Assembly (NCBI RefSeq): GCF_035593345.1
Contig: NZ_CP141606.1
Span: forward strand, 3,782,001 to 3,846,000
Reading direction: 5' to 3'
From: Lelliottia sp. JS-SCA-14
GTDB taxonomy: Bacteria > Pseudomonadota > Gammaproteobacteria > Enterobacterales > Enterobacteriaceae
DNA length: 64,000 nucleotides
Below are positions 50,205 through 62,654 of this stretch, one piece after another. The notes below the pieces were generated by a model. The model did no database searches and was not told the origin of the DNA. It saw nothing but the letters and a program-made list of their open reading frames with translations. Every line of letters starts with the position of its first letter. The first letter of the stretch is position 1. Both the position numbers and the translations under genes were made by a program.

Positions 50205-51410
50205 ATGAACGCTTTCAGTCCTGCGCATTTTCGCGCACAGTTCCCGGCGCTGGCCGATGCCGGAGTTTATCTCGACAGCGCCGCCACAGCGCTTAAGCCA
50301 CTGGCGGTGATCGACGCGACAAATCAGTTCTACAGCCTGAGTGCCGGGAATGTGCATCGCAGTCAGTTTGCTGAGGCGCAGCGTTTGACCGCGCGCTACG
50401 AGGCCGCCCGCGATCAGGTCGCACGTCTGCTGAACGCCGAAAGCGGCAAAAATATCGTCTGGACCCGTGGTACCACTGAGGCCATCAATATGGTCGCGCA
50501 GTGTTACGCGCGCCCTCTCCTGCAGCCGGGCGACGAGATTATCGTCAGTGAAGCCGAGCATCACGCGAATCTGGTGCCCTGGCTGATGGTCGCGGAACAG
50601 ACCGGCGCACAGATCGTCAAACTGCCGCTGGGCACAGATTTGCTGCCGGACGTCTCACGTCTTCCTGAGCTCATCACCCCACGCAGTCGAATTCTGGCGC
50701 TCGGCCAGATGTCGAACGTCACCGGCGGTTGCCCGGATCTCGCCCGCGCCATTGACATCGCGCACCGCCACGGGGTGATTGTGATGGTCGACGGCGCACA
50801 GGGCGTGGTGCATTTCCCGGCAGACGTTCGCCAGCTGGATATCGACTTTTACGCCTTCTCCGGCCATAAACTCTACGGCCCGACCGGGATCGGCGCGCTG
50901 TACGGCAAACCGGCGCTGCTGGCGCAGATGACGCCCTGGCTGGGCGGTGGGAAGATGATCACCGAAGTGACCTTCGACGGTTTCAAAACCCAGGAGATCC
51001 CTTATCGCCTCGAAGCCGGAACACCAAACGTTGCGGGAGTCATTGGTCTGAGCGCCGCGCTGGAGTGGCTGGCCGATACCGATGTGGTGCAGGCGGAAAG
51101 CTGGAGCCGCGGGCTGGCAACGCTGGCAGAAGAAGAGTTAAAAAAACGTCCGGGGTTCCGATCTTTCCGCGTTCAGGATTCCAGCCTGCTGGCCTTTGAT
51201 TTTGCCGGCGTTCATCACAGCGATATGGTCACCCTGCTGGCGGAATACGGCATCGCCCTGCGTGCCGGTCAGCACTGCGCCCAGCCGCTTCTTGCGGCAC
51301 TTGGCGTCAGCGGTACCCTGCGCGCCTCGTTTGCTCCCTACAACACGCAAAGCGACGTCCACGCCCTGGTGGCGGCCGTCGATCGCACCCTTGAACTTCT
51401 GGTGGATTAA
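50205..51410 (+). CDS. csdA: Cysteine desulfurase CsdA
   Basis: CsdA takes sulfur from cysteine and passes it to CsdE or other acceptors. The 401 residues are a class V aminotransferase-fold PLP enzyme: [39 protein letters not shown], the PLP lysine in [13 protein letters not shown] and the catalytic Cys358 in [11 protein letters not shown]. The ATG at 50205 follows TGAGGAA. Its TAA overlaps the csdE start. Confidence 0.96.
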   Translation: MNAFSPAHFRAQFPALADAGVYLDSAATALKPLAVIDATNQFYSLSAGNVHRSQFAEAQRLTARYEAARDQVARLLNAESGKNIVWTRGTTEAINMVAQCYARPLLQPGDEIIVSEAEHHANLVPWLMVAEQTGAQIVKLPLGTDLLPDVSRLPELITPRSRILALGQMSNVTGGCPDLARAIDIAHRHGVIVMVDGAQGVVHFPADVRQLDIDFYAFSGHKLYGPTGIGALYGKPALLAQMTPWLGGGKMITEVTFDGFKTQEIPYRLEAGTPNVAGVIGLSAALEWLADTDVVQAESWSRGLATLAEEELKKRPGFRSFRVQDSSLLAFDFAGVHHSDMVTLLAEYGIALRAGQHCAQPLLAALGVSGTLRASFAPYNTQSDVHALVAAVDRTLELLVD

Positions 51411-51856
51411 TGACGAGCTCATCCTTAGCCGGGCATCCTTTCGGCAGCGTGATCACCGAAGAGACGCTGCGACACACCTTCCTCCCGCTCACCCAGTGGG
51501 AAGATAAATACCGCCAGCTGATCCTGCTGGGCAAACAGCTCCCCGCCCTTTCTGAGGAGCTTAAAGCGCAGGCGAAAGAGATCGCAGGCTGCGAAAACCG
51601 CGTCTGGCTCGGTGTGACGACATCCGGGGATAAACTGCATTTCTTTGGCGACAGCGAAGGCCGCATCGTGCGCGGCTTGCTGGCGGTGCTGCTCACCGCC
51701 GTGGAAGGTAAAAGCGCGACGCAACTGTTGAATGGCGATCCGCTGGCTCTCTTTGATGAGCTGGGGCTGCGCGCTCAGTTGAGCGCCTCCCGCAGTCAGG
51801 GGCTGACCGCACTCAGCGAAGCAGTGCTGAATGCGGCCCGTCAGGTTCAGGCCTGA
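51410..51856 (+). CDS. csdE: Sulfur acceptor protein CsdE
   Basis: The 148-residue SufE-family protein accepts persulfide sulfur from CsdA on Cys61 ([12 protein letters not shown]). It stimulates CsdA and, with CsdL/TcdA, supports ct6A formation in tRNA. The ATG overlaps the csdA stop by one base, and its stop overlaps that of the convergent tcdA by 10 bp. Confidence 0.95.
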   Translation: MTSSSLAGHPFGSVITEETLRHTFLPLTQWEDKYRQLILLGKQLPALSEELKAQAKEIAGCENRVWLGVTTSGDKLHFFGDSEGRIVRGLLAVLLTAVEGKSATQLLNGDPLALFDELGLRAQLSASRSQGLTALSEAVLNAARQVQA

Positions 51857-52653
51857 CGGCTGGCTTTAGCCATCATTTTCTTCAGGGCGTGAGAGACTGC
51901 GACAAACCCAAAGGTCGCGGTGACCATCGTCGCCGCGCCAAAACCGGAGGCGCAGTCCATCCTTTTTGGCCCTTCAGCGGTGCTTTTCATCGCGCAAACA
52001 GAACCGTCCGACTGCGGATAGACCAGCGCTTCAGTTGAGAATACGCAGTCTACGCCGAGCTTTCCTTTGCTGTTCTTCACCACGTTAAAATCGCTTTTCA
52101 GCCTTTCACGCAGTTTGGCCGCCAGCGGGTCCTGAATGGTTTTCGCCAGATCGGCGACCTGGATCTGCGTCGGATCGATCTGACCGCCCGCGCCGCCGGT
52201 GGTCACTAAACCAACCTTGTAGCGGCGGCAATAGGCAATCAGGGCCGCTTTCGGACGCACGCTGTCGATTGCATCAATCACATAGCTAAACCCTGCGCCC
52301 ATGTATTGCGCCACATTATCGGGCGTCACGAAATCATCGATCACCGTCACGCGGCATTCCGGGTTAATCAGGCGAATGCGATCGGCCATCACTTCCGCTT
52401 TCGCCAGACCGACGTTATCGCGCAGGGCGTGGATCTGGCGGTTGGTGTTAGTGACGCACACATCATCCATATCAATGAGCGTGATCGCGCCAATGCCGGT
52501 ACGCGCCAGCGCCTCGGCCGCCCAGGAGCCGACTCCGCCGATACCGACGACGCACACGTGTGCATCCGCAAACAGTTGCAGGGCTTTTTCACCATATAAA
52601 CGCGCTGTGCCGCCAAAACGTTGACGCCATGCATCGCTGATTAACGCAGACAT
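51847..52653 (-). CDS. tcdA: tRNA threonylcarbamoyladenosine dehydratase
   Basis: TcdA (CsdL) cyclises t6A37 in ANN-decoding tRNAs to ct6A using ATP. The 268 residues are an E1-like ThiF-family protein: [19 protein letters not shown] (ATP loop), [28 protein letters not shown], and a C-terminal hydrophobic segment. It is convergent with csdAE, its sulfur-transfer partners. Confidence 0.95.
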   Translation of the reverse strand: MSALISDAWRQRFGGTARLYGEKALQLFADAHVCVVGIGGVGSWAAEALARTGIGAITLIDMDDVCVTNTNRQIHALRDNVGLAKAEVMADRIRLINPECRVTVIDDFVTPDNVAQYMGAGFSYVIDAIDSVRPKAALIAYCRRYKVGLVTTGGAGGQIDPTQIQVADLAKTIQDPLAAKLRERLKSDFNVVKNSKGKLGVDCVFSTEALVYPQSDGSVCAMKSTAEGPKRMDCASGFGAATMVTATFGFVAVSHALKKMMAKASRQA

Positions 52654-52667
52654 AAGACCTCAGGATG

Positions 52668-52698
52668 TAAAAAGGGTGAGGTTTTATCCTCACCCTGC
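52668..52698 (-). terminator. Terminator after mltA
   Basis: On the minus strand, AGGGTGAGG-ATAAAA-CCTCACCCT is followed by TTTTTAC. It terminates mltA transcripts before tcdA; a second small hairpin (CCTTCTC/GAGAAGG) precedes it. Confidence 0.8.
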
Positions 52699-52749
52699 CC
52701 TTCTCTATAGATGAGAAGGCGGTAAATATTACGCGCTAGATTACCACAA

Positions 52750-53847
52750 TCAGCCGCTGAAAACGTTGCCAGCACCTGCTGCAGGTTTGAGTACCCATAC
52801 GCGGCCATAATGGTTATACCAGCCCGCACGATGACCGGCATCAGAGCCAATACCCTGATAAATATCGAAGTGCTGGCCTTTAATCGCCCCACCGACATCC
52901 AGCGCCACCATCAGGCGTAATTCATACTGGCCGCTAAATTTGCCGTTGTTGTCGAGAGTCGGCACCTCTGCCAGCAGCGTAGTGCCCGGTGGAATAATAG
53001 AACGATCGGAGGCCACCGACGCACGGCCAATCAGCGGAACCGCACTGGCCCCTTTCACTGGCGCAAAGTTTTGCGGTTTAAAGAAGACGAAGGACGGATT
53101 CTGCTCCAGCAGCTCGCGCACTTCTGCTTCGCTGTGCTTTTCGCCCCACTCGCGGATGGCCTGCATCGACATATCTTCTTTCTTTACTTCCCCGCGGTCG
53201 ATCAGCACTTTGCCGATACTGCGGTAGGCGTGGCCGTTTTTACCGGAGTAGCTAAAGAAGTTCAGCGGTGAACCATCACCATAATCAATGTATCCGCTGC
53301 CCTGCACGTCCATGATGAAGTTATCCATCAGCGAGTTGCTGTAGGCCAGCACATAGGTTTCGTTCAGCGCACCGGCATAGATGTCCGCGCGAGACGGCAG
53401 ACGACCACGTTTTGGCGGCATGCGGTAGATAGGATACTGGAACTCGCCCTGGCGGGTGTGCCGCGCCTGGACAACCGGCGTGTAGTAGCCGGTGAACTGG
53501 ACGTTGCCGTAGTTATCGGCCCCTTCCATCTGCCAGGCGTCAATGCCGTACTGACGCATGGTGCGCGTATCTCCGCCTGCACGCAGCCAATCTTGCACAG
53601 CGTTATAGATGCTGTTCTGCGAACCGTACAGACGCGGCGACGCAGTGCGGATCTGGTTGACCTGCTCAGCAAAGTCACCCGCGTTGATCGGGGCACCGAC
53701 GGCATCCGGCTGATTAACTAAAGAGAAAGGCTGGGAGAACTTCCCGTCTTTATATTGCTGACCGCGATCGGTCGGTTTAGAGCTACAGGCCGCAAGAATC
53801 GCTACCATTGCGCCCGTCATCAGATACTTCGCCCAACGTCCTTTCAT
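52750..53847 (-). CDS. mltA: Membrane-bound lytic murein transglycosylase A
   Basis: MltA cleaves peptidoglycan glycan strands to 1,6-anhydro products at the outer membrane. The 365 residues begin with a lipoprotein signal (MKGRWAKYLMTGAMVAILAAC, lipobox cysteine at 21). The MltA domain follows (FTGYYTPVVQARHTRQGEFQYPIYRMP), then the 3D domain near the end (DVGGAIKGQHFDIYQGIGSDAGHRAGWYNHYGRVWVL), which has the catalytic aspartate. Confidence 0.96.
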   Translation of the reverse strand: MKGRWAKYLMTGAMVAILAACSSKPTDRGQQYKDGKFSQPFSLVNQPDAVGAPINAGDFAEQVNQIRTASPRLYGSQNSIYNAVQDWLRAGGDTRTMRQYGIDAWQMEGADNYGNVQFTGYYTPVVQARHTRQGEFQYPIYRMPPKRGRLPSRADIYAGALNETYVLAYSNSLMDNFIMDVQGSGYIDYGDGSPLNFFSYSGKNGHAYRSIGKVLIDRGEVKKEDMSMQAIREWGEKHSEAEVRELLEQNPSFVFFKPQNFAPVKGASAVPLIGRASVASDRSIIPPGTTLLAEVPTLDNNGKFSGQYELRLMVALDVGGAIKGQHFDIYQGIGSDAGHRAGWYNHYGRVWVLKPAAGAGNVFSG

Positions 53848-54014
53848 TATATCTCGTCTTTAAGTTGCCCTGAGTCGCTATAAAGAAGATAACAAACCCC
53901 TCAGGCTAATGAAATCTGATAGCGCATCCTGAGGCAGGTTTTGCGCAATAATCATACGGATAACGCGATGTCGTTCAAATTACGTACTAATTTAGGAATT
54001 TATGTGAAAAAGGG

Positions 54015-54042
54015 TTGCATCAAAAACCTATCCGAGTATAGT
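54015..54042 (+). promoter_or_regulatory. Promoter of the initiator tRNA cluster
   Basis: TTGCAT (54015-54020) and TATAGT (54037-54042) are 16 bp apart. They are followed by a GC-rich discriminator (GCGC), typical of stringently controlled stable-RNA promoters. Confidence 0.8.
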
Positions 54043-54055
54043 GCGCATCCACGGA

Positions 54056-54132
<77 letters not shown>

Positions 54133-54186
54133 ATTAAAATTTGATGCAGTACTTTCTACGATGTTTTTGCTCAGTAGAAAGACGGA

Positions 54187-54263
<77 letters not shown>

Positions 54264-54306
54264 ATCAAATTTTTAAGCAGTAAGATGTAAAAAGAAGAAA
54301 TACGGA

Positions 54307-54383
<77 letters not shown>

Positions 54384-54417
54384 ATTCTTCGAAAAACAAT
54401 GCATCTCAAAACAATAG

Positions 54418-54439
54418 ACACCCTCAAGGGTGTTTTTTT
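54418..54439 (+). terminator. Terminator of the initiator tRNA cluster
   Basis: ACACCCT-CA-AGGGTGT is followed by seven T's. Confidence 0.9.
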
Positions 54440-54486
54440 GTATCTGCCGTTTGTGAATTTGCCGGGCGTGAACCCGGCTGATGCCA

Positions 54487-55740
54487 CTACCCTCTTCTGG
54501 CCAACGTCGCGCCATCCGAGAAATACGCCTTAATCCCTGCCAGAATCGACTCCGCCACTTCCTGCTGGAACTTCGCGGTCTTGAGCTTACGCTCCTCTTC
54601 CACGTTACTGATAAACGCGGTTTCGACCAGAATCGACGGAATATCCGGGGCCTTCAGCACCGCAAACCCTGCCTGCTCAACGCTATTCTTGTGCAGCTTG
54701 TTCACATTCCCGAGTTTCCCCAGCACCGCTTTGCCAAATTTCAGGCTGTCGGTGATGGTCAGGGACTGCACCATATCGAACATGGTGTGATCGACATAGC
54801 GATCGCCGCTCTTGCTTACCCCACCGATAAGGTCGGAGGCGTTCTGGGAATCCGCCAGCAAACGTGCCGCCGTACTGGTCGCCCCTTTAGTCGAGAGCGC
54901 AAAGACCGACGAACCGCTCGGCTGTCTGCTGGTAAAGGCATCCGCGTGAATAGAGACAAACAGGTCGGCGCGCTGCTTCTGGGCTTTCGCCACGCGCACT
55001 TTGAGCGGAATGAACACGTCTTCATTGCGCGTCATGTACGCCCGCATGTTGCCCTCTTGATCGATCAGCGCCTTCAGACGGCGACCAATTTGCAGCACCA
55101 CGTCTTTTTCCCGCGTACGATATTTCCCGACCGCACCGGAGTCTTCCCCGCCGTGGCCTGGATCGAGCATGATCACAATCGGACGGTCACGCCCCGCTTT
55201 GCCCGGTTTCGGGCCGCTCTGGGCCGGCGGTACCTGTTTCTCAAGATCGCCTTTGTTGTAATCTTCCAGCAGCGCGAGGAGCGGATCCTGAATATCCGTC
55301 GCATTCGCCGGGTAGAGATCCATCACCAGACGCTCTTTAAACCCCGCCACCGGCGCGAGGGCGAACAGCTGCGGCTTCACGTTCTGCTTTAGCTCAAACA
55401 CCATGCGCACGGTTTGTGGATCGAACTGGCCGACGCGGGCCGATTTAATGTAAGGATCGTCGCCACGGATCTGCGCCCCCATGCCTTTCAGCACCGAGTT
55501 GAGATTCACGCCCTCGATATCCACCACCACACGCTCAGGATTGCTCAACGCAAACTGTTTGTATTTCAGTACCTGATTAGACTCTACCGTCACGCGCGTA
55601 TAGGTCGAAGACGGCCAGACGCGCACCGCCACCACCTGACTCACAGCGGCGAATGCTACCTGACTGACGCTAAGCAACCACATCGCCCCAGCCCCTTGTA
55701 GCAAGCGGCGGCGGCTTATTGCTGATTTGGATCCCGACAT
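54487..55740 (-). CDS. amiC: N-acetylmuramoyl-L-alanine amidase AmiC
   Basis: AmiC splits septal peptidoglycan during daughter-cell separation and is exported by Tat. The 417 residues start with a twin-arginine signal ([20 protein letters not shown]). An AMIN septal-targeting domain (about 35-150) and a zinc Amidase_3 domain follow ([41 protein letters not shown]). The ATG at 55740 gives the E. coli length; the longer frame to 55824 would bury the signal peptide. Confidence 0.96.
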   Translation of the reverse strand: MSGSKSAISRRRLLQGAGAMWLLSVSQVAFAAVSQVVAVRVWPSSTYTRVTVESNQVLKYKQFALSNPERVVVDIEGVNLNSVLKGMGAQIRGDDPYIKSARVGQFDPQTVRMVFELKQNVKPQLFALAPVAGFKERLVMDLYPANATDIQDPLLALLEDYNKGDLEKQVPPAQSGPKPGKAGRDRPIVIMLDPGHGGEDSGAVGKYRTREKDVVLQIGRRLKALIDQEGNMRAYMTRNEDVFIPLKVRVAKAQKQRADLFVSIHADAFTSRQPSGSSVFALSTKGATSTAARLLADSQNASDLIGGVSKSGDRYVDHTMFDMVQSLTITDSLKFGKAVLGKLGNVNKLHKNSVEQAGFAVLKAPDIPSILVETAFISNVEEERKLKTAKFQQEVAESILAGIKAYFSDGATLARRG

Positions 55741-55937
55741 GCTTCTCCCGAGCAAGAAAACGAATTCATAGATAAAACGGCCAAATTGACCGAAAACTTT
55801 AACGAATGACGCATAACCTGTCATCTATAAAAGGGTAAACAATCATGCAGTAACGCACGCATCACTTAATTTTTTCTCGGGTTGGCGATGATTTTAGGGT
55901 TGCGCGCGCGGCGATAATCGAATAAAAATACAGAAAA

Positions 55938-55954
55938 TACGAATAAACATTCAC
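55938..55954. promoter_or_regulatory. ARG box upstream of argA
   Basis: TACGAATAAACATTCAC fits the ArgR consensus (TGAAT-N4-ATTCA) with one mismatch in the left half. A weaker adjacent AT-rich half-repeat lies at about 55921-55936. ArgR repression of argA is established in E. coli. Confidence 0.65.
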
Positions 55955-55968
55955 TTAGGGGTTGTGCC

Positions 55969-57300
55969 GTGGTTAAGGAACGTAGAACCGAGCTGGTCCA
56001 GGGATTCCGCCATTCTGTTCCCTACATCAATACCCATCGGGGAAAAACGTTTGTCATCATGCTGGGTGGTGAAGCCATCGAGCATGAGAACTTTTCCAGC
56101 ATTGTCAATGACATCGGCCTGCTGCACAGCCTCGGCATCCGTCTGGTTGTGGTGTACGGCGCACGTCCGCAGATCGACGCCAACCTCGCAGCACATCACC
56201 ATGAGCCGATTTATCACAAACACACCCGCGTGACTGACGCCAAAACCCTGGAGCTGGTTAAGCAGGCAGCCGGGCAGTTGCAGCTGGATATCACCGCGCG
56301 CCTGTCGATGAGCCTCAACAACACCCCGCTTCAGGGGGCGCACATCAACGTGGTCAGCGGCAATTTCATCATTTCCCAGCCGTTAGGCGTGGATGATGGC
56401 GTGGATTACTGCCACAGCGGGCGTATTCGTCGTATCGATGAAGAGGCGATTCATCGCCAGCTCGATAACGGCGCGATTGTCCTGATGGGCCCGGTAGCCG
56501 TGTCTGTGACCGGTGAGAGCTTCAACCTCACCTCCGAAGAGGTCGCGACGCAGCTGGCGATCAAACTGAAAGCCGAAAAGATGATCGGCTTCTGCTCCTC
56601 TCAGGGGGTGTTTAACGAACAGGGGGATATCGTTTCGGAGCTGTTCCCTAACGAAGCCCAGGCGCGCGTCGAAGCGCTGGAAGCGGAAGGTGATTACCAC
56701 TCCGGCACCGTGCGTTTCCTGCGCGGGGCGGTTAAAGCCTGCCGCAGCGGCGTGCGTCGCAGTCACCTGATCAGCTATCAGGAAGATGGTGCGCTGTTGC
56801 AGGAGCTGTTCTCCCGCGACGGGATCGGCACGCAGATCGTGATGGAGAGCGCGGAGCAAATCCGTCGCGCCACCATCAACGACATCGGCGGGATTCTGGA
56901 ACTGATTCGCCCGCTGGAGCAGCAGGGCATTCTGGTGCGCCGCTCCCGCGAACAGCTGGAGATGGAGATCGACAAATTCACCATCATTCAGCGCGATAAC
57001 CTGACGATCGCCTGTGCGGCGCTCTATCCGTTCCCGGAGGAGAAGATCGGCGAGATGGCCTGCGTGGCGGTGCATCCGGACTATCGCAGCTCATCGCGCG
57101 GAGAAGTCTTGCTGGAGCGGGTCGCCGCTCAGGCGCGACAGATCGGCCTGAACAAACTCTTCGTCCTGACGACCCGCAGCATTCACTGGTTCCAGGAGCG
57201 CGGCTTTACGCCGGTCGATATTGATTTGCTGCCGGAGAGTAAAAAAGAGATGTATAACTATCAGCGCCGTTCAAAGGTGCTGATGGCCGATTTAAGCTGA
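55969..57300 (+). CDS. argA: N-acetylglutamate synthase
   Basis: ArgA acetylates glutamate, the first step of arginine synthesis, and is feedback-inhibited by arginine. The 443 residues comprise an amino-acid-kinase-like domain ([44 protein letters not shown]) and a C-terminal GNAT domain (from about 295: [42 protein letters not shown]). Start is GTG at 55969, as in E. coli. The end overlaps the convergent recD by 9 bp. Confidence 0.97.
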   Translation: MVKERRTELVQGFRHSVPYINTHRGKTFVIMLGGEAIEHENFSSIVNDIGLLHSLGIRLVVVYGARPQIDANLAAHHHEPIYHKHTRVTDAKTLELVKQAAGQLQLDITARLSMSLNNTPLQGAHINVVSGNFIISQPLGVDDGVDYCHSGRIRRIDEEAIHRQLDNGAIVLMGPVAVSVTGESFNLTSEEVATQLAIKLKAEKMIGFCSSQGVFNEQGDIVSELFPNEAQARVEALEAEGDYHSGTVRFLRGAVKACRSGVRRSHLISYQEDGALLQELFSRDGIGTQIVMESAEQIRRATINDIGGILELIRPLEQQGILVRRSREQLEMEIDKFTIIQRDNLTIACAALYPFPEEKIGEMACVAVHPDYRSSSRGEVLLERVAAQARQIGLNKLFVLTTRSIHWFQERGFTPVDIDLLPESKKEMYNYQRRSKVLMADLS

Positions 57301-59112
57301 TTCAAACACCGCACTCAACCCGCTGCGACGCTCGGTACGCGTGGTGACGGCCTGCGCCAGAACACGCTCGTCGGCATAGAGCGACAATCGTCTCCGCGCG
57401 CGAGTGATAGCGGTATACACCAGCTCGCGCGTCACCACCGGCGACATCTGCGCGGGCAGAATCAGCACTGCGTGGTCGAACTCCGATCCTTGCGATTTAT
57501 GCACCGTCATCGCCCACGCGGTTTCGTGCTCCGGCAGGCGGCTTGGCTGGACCGATTTCACGCTGCCATCCGGCATCTGGAACCAGACGCGCAGCCCCTG
57601 TCCGCGATCGAGGGCAATACCAATATCACCGTTAAACAGCCCCAGCGCACTGTCGTTGCGGGAGATCATCACCGGACGCCCCTCATACCAGCGCGAGTGC
57701 GGCTGGCGGATAATTTTTCGCTTCTGCGCTAACACCTGCTCGAGCCGTTCATTCAGCCCCGTCACGCCAAACGGCCCCTCGCGCAGGGCGCAGAGCAGCT
57801 GATACTCGCCAAATGCAGCGATGACCGCCTCAGGCGCATCCTGCTGCTGCACGCTCGACAGGAAATGCTGGTAGCCCTGCAATGCATCGTCGAGCATCGC
57901 GAGATACTCTTCGCCCGTCTGGAGAGGCTTTTTCTCGATATCCGCAAAAGCGCCGCCAAACACTGACCTGATGGCCGTGCGATCGCCGCGATTGACCGCC
58001 GCCGCGAGCTGGCCGATGCCGGAGTCACTGCCGAAGCGGTAGCTTTTTTGCAGCAGGCACAGGCTGTCGCGCAAAGCCCCCGCCCGTTGCTCATGATTCC
58101 CTTCAATCGGACATCCGGTCAGGTGCGACAACTCCTGCGCGCGCTGAGCGGTGTACCCTGCGCTGGCATAGTTACAGATATCCCCCAGCACCGCCCCGGC
58201 TTCAACCGAGGCCAGCTGATCGCGATCGCCGAGGAAAATCACGCGGGCGTGCGGCGGGAGCGCGTCAATCAGGCGCGACATCATCGTCAGATCGATCATC
58301 GACGCTTCGTCGACCACCAGCACGTCGAGGTGCAGCGGATTTCCCGCGTGATAGCGCAGACGCTGGCTGCCCGGCTGTGCGCCGAGCAGGCGGTGCAAGG
58401 TGCTGGCTTCACTCGGGAACAGCTTGCGCTGCGCATCGTTAAGCGGCAGTTTTTGCAGCGTACCGCCCAGAGACTCGGTCAGTCGCGCCGCCGCTTTTCC
58501 CGTGGGAGCCGCCAGGCGGATACGGCATTTCTGCTCCCCCGCCATCTGGATCAGCGCCGCCAGCAGTTTTGCCACGGTGGTGGTTTTACCGGTCCCCGGC
58601 CCGCCGGAGATGACCGAAATGCGCCGCGTCAGCGCCACCGCCGCGGCCACTTTCTGCCAGTTCACCGTTTCCGAATCACCGAACAGGTCATTCAGGCTTT
58701 GAATCAGTTGGGTATCGTCGTAGGGCAACGGCTGGTTGGATTCATTGAAGAAATGCGCAATCGCCAGCTCATTGCGCCACATGCGATTGAGATAAAGACG
58801 GTCATTGCAAAGGATGAGCGGCGTCGGGATTTCGCCCTGACTCACCGCATGGGAGCGCAGGAATACGCCCGGCCAGTCTGTCGTTTCACCGATCAGCGCG
58901 AAACAGGCCTGCAGCGGCACCGGCGTTTTCTCGTCCGGCATCAGGCGCGAGAGCGGCAAACAGACATGCCCTTCACCGGCATCACGACTTAAAATCGCAG
59001 CGGCCAGCATCACCGCCGCGTCGTCACCGGCAACCATCATGGCAAACTGCGCATCCAGCGGGCGCAGCACGCGCTGCTCTACCGCCGCCAGTAACAGATC
59101 TTTCATCGTCAT
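57292..59112 (-). CDS. recD: Exonuclease V alpha subunit RecD
   Basis: RecD is the 5'-3' helicase of RecBCD, acting in double-strand break repair and degradation of foreign DNA. The 606 residues contain Walker A ([19 protein letters not shown]), [17 protein letters not shown] (Walker B), [15 protein letters not shown], and the late motifs [19 protein letters not shown] and [15 protein letters not shown]. It overlaps recB by four bases (ATGA). Confidence 0.96.
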   Translation of the reverse strand: MTMKDLLLAAVEQRVLRPLDAQFAMMVAGDDAAVMLAAAILSRDAGEGHVCLPLSRLMPDEKTPVPLQACFALIGETTDWPGVFLRSHAVSQGEIPTPLILCNDRLYLNRMWRNELAIAHFFNESNQPLPYDDTQLIQSLNDLFGDSETVNWQKVAAAVALTRRISVISGGPGTGKTTTVAKLLAALIQMAGEQKCRIRLAAPTGKAAARLTESLGGTLQKLPLNDAQRKLFPSEASTLHRLLGAQPGSQRLRYHAGNPLHLDVLVVDEASMIDLTMMSRLIDALPPHARVIFLGDRDQLASVEAGAVLGDICNYASAGYTAQRAQELSHLTGCPIEGNHEQRAGALRDSLCLLQKSYRFGSDSGIGQLAAAVNRGDRTAIRSVFGGAFADIEKKPLQTGEEYLAMLDDALQGYQHFLSSVQQQDAPEAVIAAFGEYQLLCALREGPFGVTGLNERLEQVLAQKRKIIRQPHSRWYEGRPVMISRNDSALGLFNGDIGIALDRGQGLRVWFQMPDGSVKSVQPSRLPEHETAWAMTVHKSQGSEFDHAVLILPAQMSPVVTRELVYTAITRARRRLSLYADERVLAQAVTTRTERRSGLSAVFESA

Positions 59113-62100
59113 TGGGCCACCTCTTCCGTGCTTGCGGCAAACAGCCGGTCCATTTTATCAATCAGTACCGAATCAGGTCGCGTCGTGAAGATCCCCGACT
59201 GCGGATCTTTAGCGTCAAAGCCGCGTAAGAACAGATAAATGACGCCGCCGAAATGGTCGTCATAGTCATAATCCGCGATGCGATGGCGCAGATAGCGATG
59301 CAGCGCCAGAGTGTAAAGCTGATACTGCAAATCGTAGCGGTGCGACTGCATCGCCGCGGCCATCGCCTTCCAGGTGTAAGCCTCGCTGTTCTCACCCAGC
59401 CAGTTGGATTTGTAATCCAGCAGGTAATAACGGCCTTCGTGGCGGAATACTAAATCGATAAAGCCTTTCAGCATCCCGCTCACCTGACGGAAATTGAGCG
59501 GCGGGCTGTTCTTCGACAGCGGGTCGTGCTCGCGAATAATCGCATCAAGGGCATTCGCCGTCAGCGGCCCGGCAATCGGGAGATAGAACTCCATCTCGAC
59601 CTGCTTCTCTTTTGCCGTGAGCTGACTAAGGGAGACACCGGATTCGGTGAGCGGAGCCTGTAAAATCGCGGTGATCCACTCGGTCAGCACCGGCTGCCAC
59701 TGGGCCTCGTATCCCCCTTTTTGCAGCGTCTCCAGTACCCACTCCGGCGATACCGGCTGGGTAAAGTCGAGCGTTTCGAACAGGCTGTGCAAAAAGGTTC
59801 CGGGCGATGCGCCGCGCGGGAACTGATGGGGCGTCAGTTCGGGTTCTTCCACCACTTCGCCCACGCCCGAAGCATCCACATCGAGCTTTGGCATCAGATC
59901 CTGAGCAATATTCTGTCCGTGCTGCTGCAGGCCGGAGTAGCTGGTCACACGCCAGTCATCCCTCAGCGCGCGGATGATCTGCCGTGCGCCTAAATCAGGC
60001 ACCGTAAGCTCAGGCATTTGCCAGCGGGAGAGATCGGGCTGACCGGGGATCTGCAGCGCGATATTATCGTCGCATAATTCGTCGAGGCACTGACGCAGCC
60101 CGGCGGCGTCTTTGGGTTCGCCCTTTTGAATCAGCCGCCCGAGGGCACTGAGATGGAAATCGCTCTCCCCCGCTTTTTCGCCGCGACGGCGGAACAGCGG
60201 CGCGACGCCGAGGCTGCAATGCCAGACGGAACGCGTCAGGGCGACATACAGCAGGCGTAAATCTTCCGCCAGACGTTCGGCTTCGGCGAGCTCAACGCTG
60301 GCATCAGCTTTGCTGAGATCCAGCACCGGTTCGAACGACACGCGATCGTGATAGAACGCCTGATCCTGCGCGCGGTAGTTGGCGATAAACGGCAGGCAGA
60401 CCAGCGGGTATTCCAGCCCTTTGGATTTGTGGATGGTGACGATTTTCACCAGATGCTTGTCGCTTTCGAGACGCATCTGCTGGCTTGACGCATTACTGTT
60501 AGGATCGGCGATGTGCTGCGACAGCCAGCGTACCAGGGCATGCTCGCTCTCAAGCTGCGATCCCGCCTCCTGCAGAAGCTCGCTGATGTGCAAAATGTCG
60601 GTCAGACGGCGCTCGCCGCCTGCCGTTGCCAGCATGTTTTCCGCGACCTGCCGCTGCGTCATCAGTTCGCGCAGCATCGCCATCACGCCGCGTTTCTGCC
60701 AGCGTTCGCGATAATGGGTGAACTCTTCGACCACCGCATCCCATGCGCTTTCATCGTTATTCAGCGCGTCGATGTCGCGCGCATTCAGGCCGAGCATCGA
60801 ACTTGCCAGCGCGCTGCGCAGCGTACTCTCTCGCTCCGGCGTCAGCACGGCTTGCAGCAGCCAGAGCATCTCCTGCGCTTCGAGCGTCTCAAACACGCTG
60901 TCGCGGTTAGAGAGATAAACCGACGGGATCGAGAGCATCGTGAGCGCATCGCGAACCAGGGACGCCTCCTGGCGGCTGCGCACCAGCACGGTGATGTCTG
61001 AGGCGCTCACCGCTTTGGCGGTTTCACCTTTCCACAGCAGCGCCTGGCCCTGCGCGCCGGCGCTGAGCCAGGCGCGGATCTGCGCCGCGCACTGCTGCGC
61101 CATAAAGTTCTGATAGTCGCTGACGCTACAGCCTTCGCCGTCCATCAGCCAAAAGTTCATCGCAGGCTGAATTCCACCGCGAAATTCAAAGCGCAGCGCG
61201 CTGTTTTTCTCCGCCGATTTCACGGATGAAAAGGGAATTTCCTTGAACATGAATGCCGCGTCCATCCGCGCAAAAAGCGTGTTGACGCTCGCCACCATCC
61301 CCGGTGCGGAACGCCAGTTGGTGTCCAGCGTGTAGTGCGCTTCGACCTCGCCGCGGGCTTTCATGTAGGTAAAGATATCCGCGCCACGAAAGGCGTAGAT
61401 TGCCTGCTTGGGATCGCCAATCAGCAGCAGCGCCGTATCCGGCTGCTGGCGCCAGATGCGGCGGAAAATGCGGTATTGCTGCGGGTCGGTGTCCTGGAAT
61501 TCATCGATCATCGCCACCGGGAAACGGGTGCGGATGGCCGCCGCCAGCGCGTCGCCGTTCTCACTGCCGAGCGCCGCATCCAGGCGACTCAGCATATCGT
61601 CAAAGCCCAGCTCGCCCCGGCGACGCTTTTCGCGGGCGACCGTTTCGCGGATCTCCGCCATCGCGCGGGTAATCATGAGATCGTTGAGGGTGAGCGGCTG
61701 CGCCAGCAGGGTTTCAATCGCGACAAAAAGCGGATGTTCAGGCACAACGCCATCGGCTTTGGTGCGCTCCACCAGGAAACTTTGGGAAAACTTTTCCAGC
61801 GCATCGGGGAGCTGATAGCCCCGCGTCTCTTCCTGCGCCCAGGCGCTGATTTTTTCGATCCATTTCCCCTGATTGCCGCGGTTGAACTTGCGTCGGTCAA
61901 TGCCGGAATTTTCCAGAATGGACTCAAGGTCGGCGACCGAATCGCACCATTTCTGCTTCAGGGCGGCGATCAGTGAAATGATTTTCTCGTGCCTCGCCGC
62001 GAGAGTTTCGTCCGCAGGCGGAGGGGATTTTATCGCAGGCGCTTCGCCTTGCAGATAGCGCTCGATCGCGCGCAAAAGTTCTTCCGGCCCTTTCCACATG

Positions 62101-62654
62101 GCGTGCACCGCTTCGGCGATATCGCGCGGGAGCGGGTAACAGTGGCGACGCCAGAAGTCCGCGCAGGCCTGATGGCGCAGCTCGGATTCATCTTCGATGA
62201 GCTGTTGTTCAAAGAGCATGCCCGATTCAAACGCATTCAGGCTCAGCATGCGCTGGCAAAAACCGTGAATGGTAAAGACGGCCGCTTCGTCCATTTGCCG
62301 CTCGGCCAGCAGCAGCCATTGGGCCGCCTGCTGCTTGTCGGTGATCTCTTCCAGCAGGCGAGCGTAAAGGGGGTTATCGGTGGTTTGACGCAGGCAGGCG
62401 ATGCGCAGTTCGTGAATGTTCAGGCGAATACGCCCGCGTAGTTCGGCGGTCGCCGCTTCGGTGAAGGTCACCACCAGCAGCTGTTCCACGCTGAGCGGAC
62501 GCCCAAACGCAGCATTACCGCCCAGACCCAGCAACAGGCGCAGGTACAGGGCGGCAATGGTGAAGGTTTTTCCGGTTCCCGCTGAGGCTTCAATCAATCG
62601 TTCGCCCTGCAACGGCAAACGTAAGGGATCAAGGGACTCAGCGGTGTCGGTCAT
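59109..62654 (-). CDS. recB: Exonuclease V beta subunit RecB
   Basis: RecB is the 3'-5' helicase and the nuclease of RecBCD. The 1181 residues begin with UvrD-type motifs ([91 protein letters not shown]). The C-terminal nuclease domain from about 930 ends with [18 protein letters not shown], the Asp/Lys nuclease motif. Chi recognition itself lies in RecC, outside the window. It overlaps ptrA by four bases and recD by four. Confidence 0.97.
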   Translation of the reverse strand: MTDTAESLDPLRLPLQGERLIEASAGTGKTFTIAALYLRLLLGLGGNAAFGRPLSVEQLLVVTFTEAATAELRGRIRLNIHELRIACLRQTTDNPLYARLLEEITDKQQAAQWLLLAERQMDEAAVFTIHGFCQRMLSLNAFESGMLFEQQLIEDESELRHQACADFWRRHCYPLPRDIAEAVHAMWKGPEELLRAIERYLQGEAPAIKSPPPADETLAARHEKIISLIAALKQKWCDSVADLESILENSGIDRRKFNRGNQGKWIEKISAWAQEETRGYQLPDALEKFSQSFLVERTKADGVVPEHPLFVAIETLLAQPLTLNDLMITRAMAEIRETVAREKRRRGELGFDDMLSRLDAALGSENGDALAAAIRTRFPVAMIDEFQDTDPQQYRIFRRIWRQQPDTALLLIGDPKQAIYAFRGADIFTYMKARGEVEAHYTLDTNWRSAPGMVASVNTLFARMDAAFMFKEIPFSSVKSAEKNSALRFEFRGGIQPAMNFWLMDGEGCSVSDYQNFMAQQCAAQIRAWLSAGAQGQALLWKGETAKAVSASDITVLVRSRQEASLVRDALTMLSIPSVYLSNRDSVFETLEAQEMLWLLQAVLTPERESTLRSALASSMLGLNARDIDALNNDESAWDAVVEEFTHYRERWQKRGVMAMLRELMTQRQVAENMLATAGGERRLTDILHISELLQEAGSQLESEHALVRWLSQHIADPNSNASSQQMRLESDKHLVKIVTIHKSKGLEYPLVCLPFIANYRAQDQAFYHDRVSFEPVLDLSKADASVELAEAERLAEDLRLLYVALTRSVWHCSLGVAPLFRRRGEKAGESDFHLSALGRLIQKGEPKDAAGLRQCLDELCDDNIALQIPGQPDLSRWQMPELTVPDLGARQIIRALRDDWRVTSYSGLQQHGQNIAQDLMPKLDVDASGVGEVVEEPELTPHQFPRGASPGTFLHSLFETLDFTQPVSPEWVLETLQKGGYEAQWQPVLTEWITAILQAPLTESGVSLSQLTAKEKQVEMEFYLPIAGPLTANALDAIIREHDPLSKNSPPLNFRQVSGMLKGFIDLVFRHEGRYYLLDYKSNWLGENSEAYTWKAMAAAMQSHRYDLQYQLYTLALHRYLRHRIADYDYDDHFGGVIYLFLRGFDAKDPQSGIFTTRPDSVLIDKMDRLFAASTEEVAQ